Assembly: GCA_002315975.1 (NCBI GenBank)
Contig: DCIK01000015.1
Location: 126,087 to 165,501 of the forward strand
Direction of reading: 5' to 3'
Source of the DNA: Clostridiales bacterium UBA1728
GTDB taxonomy: Bacteria > Bacillota > Clostridia > Oscillospirales > Oscillospiraceae
DNA: 39,415 bases
Part shown: piece by piece, positions 16,861-24,814 of the stretch
How positions within the stretch are numbered: position 1 is the stretch's first letter
Layout: every line of letters starts with the position of its first letter
The notes under the pieces: model-generated
Databases searched by the model: none
Seen by the model: only the letters and a program-made list of their open reading frames with translations
What the model was told of the DNA's origin: nothing
Program-made: the position numbers and the translations under genes

Positions 16861-17721
16861 TCAGGGTCTCTCCAGCGATATGCGGCCCAGCTTGCCGCCG
16901 CGATATTCATCCAGCAGGATCCGAGACATACGCTCCGTGTCCACATCCCCGCCGGAAATCAGAAAACCGCGCTTGCGGGCAAGGCGCTGCAAAAGCTCAT
17001 AGCCGTCCTCGCCATCTTCCGGCGCGAGCTTATAGCGTTCCTCAATGGACTGGGGATAGGAGCCCATCAGCTGCTCCAAGAGGCGGCAGGCCACCAGCTC
17101 CCGGTCGAGAATCTCGTCGTTGATGGCACCCGTCCAGCTGAGAGCCAGACCGGTCTGGGGCGTATCCAGCTTAGGCCAGAGAATGCCCGGGGTATCTAAG
17201 AGCTGGATGCCCTCGTTAAGGCTGATCCACTGCTTGCCGCGGGTGACGCCGGGGCGGTCTCCCGCCTCCACGACCTTGCGGCCGGCAATGCGGTTGATGA
17301 AGCTGGACTTGCCCACATTGGGGATGCCCAGCACCATAAAGCGAAGCTGACGCCCCACCTGCCCCTTGGCTTCCCAGTTATCAATCTGAGGCTTCAGGAG
17401 CTTTCGGGCGGCGGCAGCGAAGTTATTCACGCCCTTGCCGCTTTTGCAGTCGGTTTCCAGTACGGCCAGCCCCTGTGCCTCCAGCTCTCTGCGCCAGAGG
17501 GCGGTCACACTGGGGTCTGCCTGATCCACCCGGTTGAGAATGACCATGCGGGGCTTGCTGCCGGAGAGCTTGTCCACATCGGGATTGCGGCTGGACTCGG
17601 GGATGCGGGCATCCCGAACCTCCACCACGGCATCCACCAGCTTCAGACTGTCCTCCATCATGCGGACAGCCTTTTTCATGTGGCCGGGATACCAGTTGAT
17701 ATTTGTATCGTTAACGCTCAT
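16861..17721 (-). CDS. ylqF: YlqF/RbgA ribosome biogenesis GTPase
   Basis: The 286-residue protein is a circularly permuted GTPase needed for a late step in 50S assembly. The G4 motif comes first (ILNRVDQAD, about residues 61-69), then G1 GIPNVGKSSFINRIAG, then G3 DTPGIL. The N-terminus INWYPGHMKKAVR is the family signature. A C-terminal helical domain follows. The start overlaps the lepB stop by 4 nt. Confidence 0.95.
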   Translation of the reverse strand: MSVNDTNINWYPGHMKKAVRMMEDSLKLVDAVVEVRDARIPESSRNPDVDKLSGSKPRMVILNRVDQADPSVTALWRRELEAQGLAVLETDCKSGKGVNNFAAAARKLLKPQIDNWEAKGQVGRQLRFMVLGIPNVGKSSFINRIAGRKVVEAGDRPGVTRGKQWISLNEGIQLLDTPGILWPKLDTPQTGLALSWTGAINDEILDRELVACRLLEQLMGSYPQSIEERYKLAPEDGEDGYELLQRLARKRGFLISGGDVDTERMSRILLDEYRGGKLGRISLERP

Positions 17722-18338
17722 GCTACCTTTCCTATTCTGCCGAAGTCTCTCGCGCGCGTGTCGATATTCCTGCCGGGGAATATCAGCATCAGTACCCGCC
17801 CCATAACGCAGCGGGTATCCACGCAGCCGATGCTCTCGTCACGGCTGTCCTGAGAGCCGTTGCGGTTATCGCCCATGACGAAGATGCAGCCCTCCTCCAC
17901 CTCCAGCTCGCCGGTCTCATGGTCGGCCATGCTCTTAAAGTCGAGAGCGCGCATGGGCAGCGTTTCGAGATGGACATAGGGCTCGTCCAGCAGAACACCG
18001 TCTACATAGACCTTGCCCTCGTCAAAGTCGATTCTGACCTTCTGCCCTTCCGTTGCGATTACACGCTTGATGATATTATCCTCGCTGAAGGATTCCTTCC
18101 GCAGAACCACAATATCGCCCTGCTTGGGCGTATAGAAAAGGTTGGAGATGAGAAGTCTGTCTCCATGCTCCAGCGTGTTGATCATGGAGGTACCCTCCAC
18201 ACCCACAACACGGGCCACAAACACAAAGAGCAGTACCAGCGTAAGCAAAGCGGACACAAGGGCATCTACCCAATCGTAGGTATCGCGACGGCGAGCAATC
18301 ATCTTCTGTCTGCGTAATTCCACATATTCCGGTCTCAT
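17718..18338 (-). CDS. lepB: Signal peptidase I
   Basis: Type I signal peptidase removes signal peptides from secreted proteins at the outer membrane face. One N-terminal transmembrane segment (ALVSALLTLVLLFVFVARVV) is followed by the catalytic Ser in VEGTSMINTL. The catalytic Lys follows in EDNIIKRVIATEG, and the box GDNRNGSQDSRD after that. An upstream in-frame ATG at 18377 exists, but ATG 18338 has AAAGGAG 5 nt upstream and lies at a normal distance from a good promoter, so the 206-residue form is chosen. The lepB-ylqF-rnhB order is typical. Confidence 0.94.
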   Translation of the reverse strand: MRPEYVELRRQKMIARRRDTYDWVDALVSALLTLVLLFVFVARVVGVEGTSMINTLEHGDRLLISNLFYTPKQGDIVVLRKESFSEDNIIKRVIATEGQKVRIDFDEGKVYVDGVLLDEPYVHLETLPMRALDFKSMADHETGELEVEEGCIFVMGDNRNGSQDSRDESIGCVDTRCVMGRVLMLIFPGRNIDTRARDFGRIGKVA

Positions 18339-18383
18339 GGTACTCCTTTCAGCCAAAAAGGCAAGAGGCATATTCAAATGTAT

Positions 18384-18412
18384 ACTATACTCTCATTTCC
18401 CCTTTCATGCAA
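18384..18412 (-). promoter_or_regulatory. Sigma-A promoter of the lepB operon
   Basis: On the minus strand, TTGCAT (18407-18412) and TATAGT (18384-18389) are separated by 17 nt. It lies immediately downstream of the ABC operon terminator, separating the two units. Confidence 0.7.
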
Positions 18413-18413
18413 G

Positions 18414-18455
18414 CAAAAAATACCGGACGCCGCACGGAAACGGTGTCCGGTATTT
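18414..18455 (-). terminator. Terminator of the ABC transporter operon
   Basis: On the minus strand, AAATACCGGAC and GTCCGGTATTT form an 11-bp stem with a partly paired apical region, ending in a run of six T. It sits about 10 nt after the ATPase gene stop. Confidence 0.8.
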
Positions 18456-18464
18456 GAAATCAGT

Positions 18465-19259
18465 TCAGCCCAGCAGGAGCTTGTCGTTGGCCTCGTCACT
18501 GCCGCTGGCCTCGGAGAAGAGAGCCAGCAGGTCAGCCACAGTGAGCTTCTTCTTGTCCTCGCCCGCGATGTCCAGCACCACGCGGCCGGCATCCATCATA
18601 ATCAGGCGGTTGCCGTGGGCAATGGCGTCTTTCATATTGTGGGTGATCATCAGGGTGGTCAGGCTGTTCTCCTCCACGATGCGGTCGGAGAGCTCCAGCA
18701 CCTTGGCAGCGGTCTTGGGATCGAGAGCGGCGGTGTGCTCGTCCAGCAGCAGCAGCTTGGGCTGCTTGAGAGCCGCCATCAGCAGCGTCAGCGCCTGCCG
18801 CTGACCGCCGGAGAGCAGGCCGACCTTGGAGGTCATGCGATCCTCCAGACCCAGCTCCAGGGTTTTCAGCAATTCCCGGTAATCCTCGCGCTCGGTCTTG
18901 GTGATGCCCCACCTCAGCCCGCGCTTCTGCCCTCTGCGGGCGGCCAGCGCAAGGTTTTCTTCGATCTGCATGGTGGGAGCGGTGCCCATCATGGGGTCCT
19001 GAAAGACCCGGCCGAGGAAGGCCGCACGCTTATACTCCGGCAGACGGGTCACATCCTGCCCGTCGATAATAATGCTGCCGCTGTCCACCTGCACGTTGCC
19101 GGCGATGGCGCCCAGCATGGTGGACTTGCCCGCGCCATTGCCGCCGATGACGGTAACGAAGTCGCCGGCATTGAGCTTCAGACTCAGCTTGTTGAGAGCT
19201 GTCTTGGCGTTCACGGTGCCGGGATAAAAGGTTTTGGAGATGTTGTTCAGTTCAAGCAT
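18465..19259 (-). CDS. ABC transporter ATPase (ABC_sub_bind-type amino acid importer)
   Basis: The 264-residue ATPase has Walker A GGNGAGKST, Q-loop FQDP, signature LLSGGQRQALTLLMAAL, Walker B LLLLDEHTAALDP and the switch His in ITHNM. The signature is LSGGQ. It powers the permease encoded just upstream. The long ORF begins at 19283, but ATG 19259 is preceded by AAGGAG and starts at the canonical MLELNNISKTF, so it is preferred; it overlaps the permease gene by 8 nt. The importer family includes the tryptophan system TrpXYZ. The Tyr-rich leader upstream hints at an aromatic amino acid as substrate (inference). Confidence 0.9.
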   Translation of the reverse strand: MLELNNISKTFYPGTVNAKTALNKLSLKLNAGDFVTVIGGNGAGKSTMLGAIAGNVQVDSGSIIIDGQDVTRLPEYKRAAFLGRVFQDPMMGTAPTMQIEENLALAARRGQKRGLRWGITKTEREDYRELLKTLELGLEDRMTSKVGLLSGGQRQALTLLMAALKQPKLLLLDEHTAALDPKTAAKVLELSDRIVEENSLTTLMITHNMKDAIAHGNRLIMMDAGRVVLDIAGEDKKKLTVADLLALFSEASGSDEANDKLLLG

Positions 19260-20166
19260 TGCTCTTCTCCTTTTTGCGGGCATTGGCCTTCCAGTAGGGA
19301 ACGGCCAGGAATACGGCCACGATGCAGGCAGACACCAGCTTCAGATCGTTGGTGTTGAGACCCAGCTGCAGCACCACCTGCAGTACCAGATAATATACCA
19401 CAGCACCCACCACCACGGCGGAGAGCTTAAGACCGAAGTTGATAAACAGCTTGCCGAAAATGACCTCGCCGATGATTACAGCCGCCAGACCAATGACGAT
19501 GGCACCCTTGCCCATACCCACGTCCGCAGCACCCTGAAACTGGGCGAGAAGACCGCCGGCGAAGGCCACAAGGCCGTTGGATATCATCAGTCCCAGCACG
19601 ATATTCCCATCGGTATTGATGCCCTGCGCACGGGCCATGGCGGCATTGGCACCGGTGGCACGGATGCCGGAGCCCTTCTCCGTACCGAAGAACCAGTAGA
19701 GAATCAGAATGAGCACAGCGCAAAGCAGCAGCAGCAAAGGCAGCGGATTACGCAGAGAAAGCTCGCGCACATAGCGCTGGGAAACCAGCAGCGGGTACTT
19801 ATCCACGCCGACAGCCTGATTGGCCTTATTGCCCAGAACACGCAGATTGATGGAATAGAGAGCAAGCTGGGTCAGGATGCCGGAGAGAATGGCGGGGATG
19901 CCGCAGCGGGTATGGAGCATACCGGTCACAAGTCCGGCAAGCATACCGCTGATAAAGGTAAGAATCATGGCCAGCCAGGGATTCATGCCACCGCGGATGA
20001 GCATAACGCACACGGCGCCGCCTAAAGCAATGGAACCGTCTACAGTCAGGTCGGAGACCTCCAGCACCCGGAAGGTGAGATACACGCCGATGGCCATCAG
20101 ACCCCAGATGAGTCCCTGCGCCGCAGCGCCGGGCAGAGAGTTGAGAAGAGAAGCAAAGAAATTCAC
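19252..20166 (-). CDS. ABC transporter permease (COG4120-type)
   Basis: The 304-residue membrane protein has about eight to nine hydrophobic segments. It shows the branched-chain-permease-like motif VSDLTVDGSIALGGAV near the N-terminus and GSGIRATGANAAMARAQGI in the ATPase-contact loop. This pattern matches permeases that partner ABC_sub_bind solute proteins. The start is a GTG at 20166 with AGGAG upstream. It lies between the binding protein and ATPase genes on the same strand, so all three form one importer. Confidence 0.88.
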   Translation of the reverse strand: MNFFASLLNSLPGAAAQGLIWGLMAIGVYLTFRVLEVSDLTVDGSIALGGAVCVMLIRGGMNPWLAMILTFISGMLAGLVTGMLHTRCGIPAILSGILTQLALYSINLRVLGNKANQAVGVDKYPLLVSQRYVRELSLRNPLPLLLLLCAVLILILYWFFGTEKGSGIRATGANAAMARAQGINTDGNIVLGLMISNGLVAFAGGLLAQFQGAADVGMGKGAIVIGLAAVIIGEVIFGKLFINFGLKLSAVVVGAVVYYLVLQVVLQLGLNTNDLKLVSACIVAVFLAVPYWKANARKKEKSNA

Positions 20167-20203
20167 AGCATTTTTCTCCTGACGAATCCTTCATAGAGTG
20201 CAT

Positions 20204-20227
20204 CGGCAGGGCAATTCAGCCCTGCCG
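20204..20227 (-). other. Intercistronic hairpin between binding protein and permease genes
   Basis: A perfect 9-bp stem CGGCAGGGC/GCCCTGCCG with a 6-nt loop follows the binding-protein stop by about 20 nt. No U tract follows. Hairpins here often protect the upstream mRNA segment so the binding protein is made in excess; that role is inferred. Confidence 0.5.
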
Positions 20228-20248
20228 ACAGGGAGTGCGATACAATGC

Positions 20249-21226
20249 TCAGTCCAGAGCGGTGTAGCCCTCGAGAGGCTTGATGCCGTACTGCTCGCAG
20301 AAAGCGGCGTTGTACATGGGAGTGGCAGTGGTGTACTCAATGGGCATCTCAGAGATGTTGGCCTCGCCGGTAAGAACCTTGGCGGCCATCTTGCCGGTGG
20401 TCACGCCCAGATCGTAGTAGCTGATGGACAGAGCAGCAATGCCGCAGCCGGCGCAGATACCGCCCTCACCGCAGATGGCGGGAACCTTGGCGGGCACCAG
20501 GATGTTGGCAATGGCTTCGCTGTTGGAGGCAGCAGTGTTGTCGGTGGGAATGTAGACGACATCGCAGGAGTCGGCGGCCTTCTGGGTCACAGAGGAAACA
20601 TCGTTGCTGTCGGTGAAGGCGAATTCCTCGGTCTCAATGCCCATGCCCTTGAGAGCGGCAGCGACCTCATCCACCTGGTAGCGGGAGTTGGCCTCAGCGG
20701 AGCAGAAGATCAGGCCGACCTTCTTGCACTCAGGGAACCACTCGGGGATCATAGCGGCCTGGGCCTTCAGATCGGCCAGGTCGGAGGTACCGGAGACGTT
20801 GCCGCCCACAGTGCCGTTGAAGTTTTCAATGTCGAGAGCCACACCGTAGGCGGTGATGGAGGTGCCGAGGATGGGGATGTCGGCAGTGGCGGAGGCAGCG
20901 GCGGTCAGTGCGGGGGTGGCGTTGGCCATAATCAGGTCAACCTTGTCGGAGATGAAGCCGTTGACGATGGTGCCGCAGTTGACACTGTCACCGGAGGCGT
21001 TCTGGACATCGATCTCGACCTTGTCGCCCAGAGCTTCCTTCAGGGCATCCACAAAGCCCTGGGTAGCGGCATCAAGGGCTTCGTGCTGTACCAGCTGGCA
21101 CACACCGACCTTGAAGACCTTTTCGGTCTCAGAGGCGGGAGCGGCAGACTCGGTCTTGCTGCCGCCGCAGGCACAGAGGCCCACGAGCATGGCAGCGCTC
21201 AGGATAGAGGCAAACAGTTTTTTCAT
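20249..21226 (-). CDS. ABC_sub_bind-family solute-binding lipoprotein
   Basis: The 325-residue protein starts with a lipoprotein signal (MKKLFASILSAAMLVGLCACGG); the mature N-terminus is probably a lipidated Cys at residue 18 or 20. The body matches the ABC_sub_bind family: VGVCQLVQHEALDAATQGFVDAL, IDVQNASGD, ADIPILGTSITAYG and GLIFCSAEANS. Family members include the Trp-binding TrpX; many others are unassigned. The ORF could begin at 21352, but that overlaps a leader peptide and terminator. ATG 21226 has AAAGGAG nearby and starts at the signal peptide. The gene lies behind a Tyr-rich leader and terminator, so it is likely controlled by charged tRNA-Tyr levels (inference). Confidence 0.9.
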   Translation of the reverse strand: MKKLFASILSAAMLVGLCACGGSKTESAAPASETEKVFKVGVCQLVQHEALDAATQGFVDALKEALGDKVEIDVQNASGDSVNCGTIVNGFISDKVDLIMANATPALTAAASATADIPILGTSITAYGVALDIENFNGTVGGNVSGTSDLADLKAQAAMIPEWFPECKKVGLIFCSAEANSRYQVDEVAAALKGMGIETEEFAFTDSNDVSSVTQKAADSCDVVYIPTDNTAASNSEAIANILVPAKVPAICGEGGICAGCGIAALSISYYDLGVTTGKMAAKVLTGEANISEMPIEYTTATPMYNAAFCEQYGIKPLEGYTALD

Positions 21227-21270
21227 GGGGATTCTCCTTTTCAATTTATTTCCTTTTTTGATGAACACGA

Positions 21271-21304
21271 TAAAAGGGGCTCTGTCCGTTTGAACAGAGC
21301 CCCT
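21271..21304 (-). terminator. Leader terminator (attenuator) upstream of the ABC importer
   Basis: On the minus strand a perfect 10-bp stem GGGGCTCTGT/ACAGAGCCCC (21276-21285 and 21294-21303) with an 8-nt loop is followed by TTTT. It lies between the Tyr-rich leader ORF and the binding-protein gene, the place expected for an attenuator rather than an end-of-operon terminator. Confidence 0.85.
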
Positions 21305-21327
21305 GAAATCAACAGGTACAGGCAGGT

Positions 21328-21429
21328 TCAGCCCGGACAGCTTGAAGCGCATGAGAAATAGCCCGCAAAATAATAGCGGGAATAATAGGCATAATAGAGA
21401 CCCCGGTGGCTGAGCTTCATGTTCTTCAT
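21328..21429 (-). CDS. Tyr-rich leader peptide (33 aa) of the ABC importer operon
   Basis: A small ORF begins with ATG at 21427-21429 behind a strong AAAGGAG site. Residues 11-25 read LYYAYYSRYYFAGYF, which gives seven Tyr and two Phe codons in 15 positions; the C-terminus is Ser/Cys-rich and ends CPG. The ORF is followed 24 nt later by an intrinsic terminator and preceded by a consensus promoter. Stalling on Tyr codons when charged tRNA-Tyr is scarce could favour antitermination. Coding status is inferred from the ribosome binding site, residue run and context. It is too short for most gene finders. Confidence 0.75.
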   Translation of the reverse strand: MKNMKLSHRGLYYAYYSRYYFAGYFSCASSCPG

Positions 21430-21476
21430 ATCGGATCTCCTTTCCGCCTCTCTCGGCTGAACTTTAGTATGGTGGA

Positions 21477-21505
21477 AGTATAGCGCTTTAAATACCAAAA
21501 GTCAA
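21477..21505 (-). promoter_or_regulatory. Sigma-A promoter of the leader-ABC importer operon
   Basis: On the minus strand, TTGACT (21500-21505) and TATACT (21477-21482) are separated by exactly 17 nt. The expected start of transcription is about 40 nt upstream of the leader ATG. Confidence 0.8.
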
Positions 21506-21560
21506 TGGTGAAATAGTACAAATCGAATGGCAACTTTTACGCTTTTATACACAAAATCAG

Positions 21561-21600
21561 CAAATTGAAAAAGCCGATTCAAACGAACCGGCTTTTTCAA
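21561..21600 (-). terminator. Terminator of rplS
   Basis: On the minus strand, TTGAAAAAGCCG and CGGCTTTTTCAA form a 12-bp stem with a 12-nt loop; T-rich sequence in the 3' arm and beyond supplies the U tract. It lies 15 nt after the rplS stop. Confidence 0.8.
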
Positions 21601-21614
21601 TGAGAGAGCGGAAA

Positions 21615-21959
21615 TTACTTGATGAGTTCCTTGACCTTGGCCTTCTTGCCTACGCGGCCGCGCAGGTAGTACAGCTTGGCACGGCGAACCTTACCGTGAC
21701 GGATGGTCTCCACACCGACAATGGAGGGAGAGTGCACGGGGAACACCTTCTCGCAGCCGACGCCGTTGGAGATACGACGAACGGTGATGCTCTCGTTGAT
21801 GCCGCCGTGCTTGCGGGCGATGATGGTGCCTTCAAACACCTGGTTGCGCTCGCGGGTGCCTTCCTTGACGCGCAGGGTCACACGCACGGTGTCGCCCACG
21901 TTCATCTCTGGAAGCTCCTTCTTCATGTACTGCTCGGTGAGGGTTTTGATGAGATCCAT
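21615..21959 (-). CDS. rplS: 50S ribosomal protein L19
   Basis: The 114-residue protein is a component of the large subunit at the 30S interface. Sequence is typical of L19: the N-terminal helix ending in LPEMNVGDTVRVTLRVKEGTRERNQVFEGTII, then the conserved GGINESITVRRISNGVGCEKVFPVHSP, ending in RRAKLYYLRGRVGKKAKVKEL. It is a single-gene unit with its own promoter, a candidate structured leader and its own terminator; the usual partners rimM and trmD are not next to it here. Confidence 0.97.
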   Translation of the reverse strand: MDLIKTLTEQYMKKELPEMNVGDTVRVTLRVKEGTRERNQVFEGTIIARKHGGINESITVRRISNGVGCEKVFPVHSPSIVGVETIRHGKVRRAKLYYLRGRVGKKAKVKELIK

Positions 21960-21978
21960 AATATACCTTCCTTTTACT

Positions 21979-22021
21979 TGAGGCGTTCATTCCCGTTTTT
22001 CATCCGGCAGCGGACCGCCTT
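21979..22021 (-). promoter_or_regulatory. Candidate structured 5' leader of rplS
   Basis: In the rplS mRNA the arms AGGCG and CGCCT enclose a small hairpin (TCCG/CGGA) and the single-stranded GATGAAAAACGGGAATGAA. Position just upstream of the ribosome binding site is right for an L19 autoregulatory leader of the kind known in Firmicutes, but a match to the known family was judged by eye only. Confidence 0.35.
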
Positions 22022-22042
22022 GATAGCCCTTCAGGCTCTGGT

Positions 22043-22071
22043 ATTTTAGCACAAACAAAAAGGAAAAGCAA
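22043..22071 (-). promoter_or_regulatory. Sigma-A promoter of rplS
   Basis: On the minus strand, TTGCTT (22066-22071) and TAAAAT (22043-22048) are separated by 17 nt. The -35 box lies inside the 3' arm of the terminator of the upstream gene, a very compact junction. Confidence 0.7.
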
Positions 22072-22099
22072 GAACTTTTTTGAAAGTCCCTGCTTTTCC
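22057..22099 (-). terminator. Terminator after the double-glycine peptide gene
   Basis: On the minus strand, GGAAAAGCA and TGCTTTTCC form the stem, with further pairing inside the loop (GGACTTT against AAAGTTC), followed by TTTTTGTTT. It lies 34 nt past the peptide stop and overlaps the rplS -35 box. Confidence 0.75.
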
Positions 22100-22133
22100 A
22101 AAGCAGACCACATTCTGACTTCGGGTATTCCTT

Positions 22134-22343
22134 TTATCCGATTTCGCTTCTGTTGCGCAGTCTCTCCTGCTGCTCCGCCCGAGCCTCAGCCAGAGCATCG
22201 AAGCCAACCCCGACACCGGCAGCCACTCGGAAGCCCTTTTTGTCGGTAATGCCAGTCCGCATGGCAGCGCCGCCGGTGACTTTGTCCAGGTCTTCATCTC
22301 GCAGCTGGCTTTCCGCTTGCTGATTCATGTTCTTCTCATCCAT
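22134..22343 (-). CDS. Small peptide with a double-glycine (bacteriocin-type) leader
   Basis: The 69-residue product has an acidic leader ending LRDEDLDKVTGG (residues 14-25). This matches the ELSDxxLxxVxGG pattern recognised by peptidase-containing (C39) ABC transporters. The predicted 44-residue core is AAMRTGITDKKGFRV then a Gly/Ala-rich turn (AAGVGVGFDALAEARA) and a charged tail ending RNRSEIG. It contains no Cys, so lanthipeptide or disulfide modification is unlikely. AAGGAG lies ahead of the ATG. No transporter, modifying enzyme or immunity gene is nearby; the gene directly upstream is the M13 peptidase, 98 nt away on the same strand. Function unknown. Confidence 0.65.
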   Translation of the reverse strand: MDEKNMNQQAESQLRDEDLDKVTGGAAMRTGITDKKGFRVAAGVGVGFDALAEARAEQQERLRNRSEIG

Positions 22344-22441
22344 TTTCTTAAATCTCCTTATCTTTATTCTGAATTTTTCTTTGTTTTGCTTCGTTCTATA
22401 CTTCTCTATACGGCGCTTCCGGAAAGAAGGCCAATATTTTT

Positions 22442-24565
22442 TTACCAGATCGCAACTCTTTTTTCGGGAGCGAGGTACATTCCGTCACTCTCGGTGATGC
22501 CGTAGCAGTGATAAAATTCCTCAAACTGCTGCAGCGTGCCGTTTACGCGGAAATACTCGGGCGGATGCTCGTTCTTCAGGCGTCCCAGAAATTCGTTATA
22601 GCTTCTCACATATGACCAGAGCGAGGCATAGCTTCTGAAGAAAAGATCATAGTCAAAGCCCTCTACAGATTTTGCAATGTGGAGCATACAGGCCATGGCG
22701 CCCATGTCGGCGCAGGTCTCGCCGGTGATAATGCTGCCGTTGATGTGGGTTCCGTCCCAGCAGGTAACGGTATCGGCATAGTCTGCAATGGCCTGAATTT
22801 TTTTCTCGAAAACAGCTCTGTCCTTGGCAGTCCACCAGTTGGCATAGTTGCCGTCCTTGTCAAACTGGCTGCCTGTACCGTCGAAGCTGTGGGAGATCTC
22901 ATGGGCGATCACGGTGCCCAGCTTGGCGTACTGCTCCTCAAGGGGCATATCGGAGCTGTAAATATCGCCCCGACAGAAGGCAGCAAGCAGATTCACGGAG
23001 TTGGCCGTGCAGTCATAAAACGCGTTTACAGTGGTGGGCGCAAGACCGTCCCATTTGGTCTTATCCACGGGCCTGGTAAAGTCCTCCGCGGACTTGGCAT
23101 ATTCGAAACGCGAAATATCGACAACAGACTCATAGAGGGTGCCTCCCTCGGAGGGTGAAGCCAGATTCAGCTCCTCATAGCTGTATGGAGACCAGTCATC
23201 GGGATAGAGGGAATTGATGGTTATGCTCTCCAGCTTTTCAACAGCCTTCTTCTTTGTGGCGTCGGAAATAAAATCCTCCTCCATGAGCATTTCACTGTAG
23301 GCATCCAGAATTTTCTGTACCAGAGCCGTTACATTCTGCTTATCCTCCGGGGTGAAATAGGTCTCGCAATACAGACGGGAAACCGGCATGGCAAGCATAT
23401 TCATCGCATAAATCGCTGCGTATTGTTCATCCGTCAGCAGACCGTCGGTACCGGAAACGGCGTTGGCGGCCTCTGTATAGGTAATAAAGCAGTCCCGATC
23501 CAGCACCTCGCCGAAGCTGAGCACCGTCTGCACGATAACATAATCCTTCAGAAGCTGAAGGTGCTCGTCATCGTAAATGCCCTTAAAAGCCTCCAGCCAC
23601 GCCGGCTCCATGAGGATCAGGGATTCCTTGCGCTCTATGCCGCATAAGTCCATGACCTCCAGAATGGGCACATTGCCCTGCAGCGCGGAGAAGTCCTCGA
23701 TGGAAATCACATTGTTGATCCGATCGATAATATTCGGATCATTCCACTCCTCGGAGGTCAGGATAGAGGGCGCCAGCAGCGTTTCGAGGGCATAGCTGTT
23801 CGCCAGCTTTGTTTCGGCCTCCTGCTGACTGTAGCCCAGACGCTGCAGCAAATACAGAGTAAAGGCACTCCATTCCCGCTTCATAATCTGCCCCAGCTCA
23901 CTCATTTCGCTGTATTCCGCGGAATCGTCCAGCATCAGCGTACCGGGACACACGGCCATCGTATAGGAGTTGCTGTCATTATAATCAATTGTGGTGCCAA
24001 AGTAAAAGGGCAGACTCGCCTGACGCTCAAAGGGGACAGTGGTGTAATAACGGTTCATCTCTTCAATGGAAGAGAGCGCGTCCACGGCATCGGTAATGGT
24101 CTTCAGAGGCTGCACACCCAGATCGTTACGGCTGTCCCAGTCTAAAAAGAGCTCATAGAGCCTGATGGCAAGCCCGGCATCATGGCTCGTCGGCTGCGCA
24201 TCGGTGAAGAGGGCAAGAATATCACGGTCGTTCTCCACATCCCGCTGGGGCAGAACGCCGGCGTTGCTGTAGCCGGGAAGGAACTCGTAGGAGAGGATAG
24301 AGTCCTTATTGACATAAAGATAAAAATCGTCCTTCAGTTCGGCAACCGTGTTTTCCGTCACAGCTCCCTGCACACTGGAGGCAAGCCAGGGTGTACCGGA
24401 GCTAAGGTCCACAGAAACAGTATTCCCGTTCTCGCTGTTCTCCTGGGTGCTCAGCTGAGCAGTGGGTTCCGCAGAGGCAGCCTCGGTGCCCGTAGAGGCA
24501 CACGCGCACATTCCGAGAATCATGGAGAGCGCCAGCAGCAGGGCGAGAATTTGCTTGGATTTCAT
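22442..24565 (-). CDS. M13-family (neprilysin-like) zinc metallopeptidase, lipoprotein
   Basis: The 707-residue protein begins with a lipoprotein signal (MKSKQILALLLALSMILGMCACAS), so it is likely anchored outside the membrane. A Thr/Ser/Glu-rich linker follows. The zinc motif HEISH gives H555, E556 and H559; the third ligand is Glu616 in ETCADMGA, with Asp620 as the supporting residue. The M13 motif normally NAYYxP reads NAFYDC here. The C-terminus ends EKRVAIW, matching the usual RC.VW-type end. Members cleave short peptides. An upstream start at 24592 is less likely than ATG 24565 behind AAAGGAG. A consensus promoter lies 46 nt upstream. Confidence 0.9.
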   Translation of the reverse strand: MKSKQILALLLALSMILGMCACASTGTEAASAEPTAQLSTQENSENGNTVSVDLSSGTPWLASSVQGAVTENTVAELKDDFYLYVNKDSILSYEFLPGYSNAGVLPQRDVENDRDILALFTDAQPTSHDAGLAIRLYELFLDWDSRNDLGVQPLKTITDAVDALSSIEEMNRYYTTVPFERQASLPFYFGTTIDYNDSNSYTMAVCPGTLMLDDSAEYSEMSELGQIMKREWSAFTLYLLQRLGYSQQEAETKLANSYALETLLAPSILTSEEWNDPNIIDRINNVISIEDFSALQGNVPILEVMDLCGIERKESLILMEPAWLEAFKGIYDDEHLQLLKDYVIVQTVLSFGEVLDRDCFITYTEAANAVSGTDGLLTDEQYAAIYAMNMLAMPVSRLYCETYFTPEDKQNVTALVQKILDAYSEMLMEEDFISDATKKKAVEKLESITINSLYPDDWSPYSYEELNLASPSEGGTLYESVVDISRFEYAKSAEDFTRPVDKTKWDGLAPTTVNAFYDCTANSVNLLAAFCRGDIYSSDMPLEEQYAKLGTVIAHEISHSFDGTGSQFDKDGNYANWWTAKDRAVFEKKIQAIADYADTVTCWDGTHINGSIITGETCADMGAMACMLHIAKSVEGFDYDLFFRSYASLWSYVRSYNEFLGRLKNEHPPEYFRVNGTLQQFEEFYHCYGITESDGMYLAPEKRVAIW

Positions 24566-24610
24566 TCTGTAAGCTCCTTTACGAAACAACAAATATTCGT
24601 ATACAATTTA

Positions 24611-24639
24611 ATTTTAACATTATGGCTACGCAGTGTCAA
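24611..24639 (-). promoter_or_regulatory. Sigma-A promoter of the M13 peptidase gene
   Basis: On the minus strand, a perfect TTGACA (24634-24639) and TAAAAT (24611-24616) are separated by 17 nt. The 24640-24814 part of this divergent gap shows nothing else firm. Confidence 0.75.
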
Positions 24640-24814
24640 GCATTATCTTTCTGCGGTTTCCGCCCCGCCGACAGAAGCAGATACGGCTCTCACCGCACTT
24701 TTGCGAATCTCCAACCGGTGCTTTCCCGCAAAATGCAGGGATTGTGTATGGCTAACTGCTAATCTGCATAAAAGAAATCGGGGATTCTTGTTTGTTATGA
24801 CAGAGAATCGTTCG

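Noticed and set aside
21240..21352. A longer start for the solute-binding protein at 21352
   Set aside because: The extension runs through the leader terminator and lies before a textbook lipoprotein signal peptide with its own ribosome binding site.
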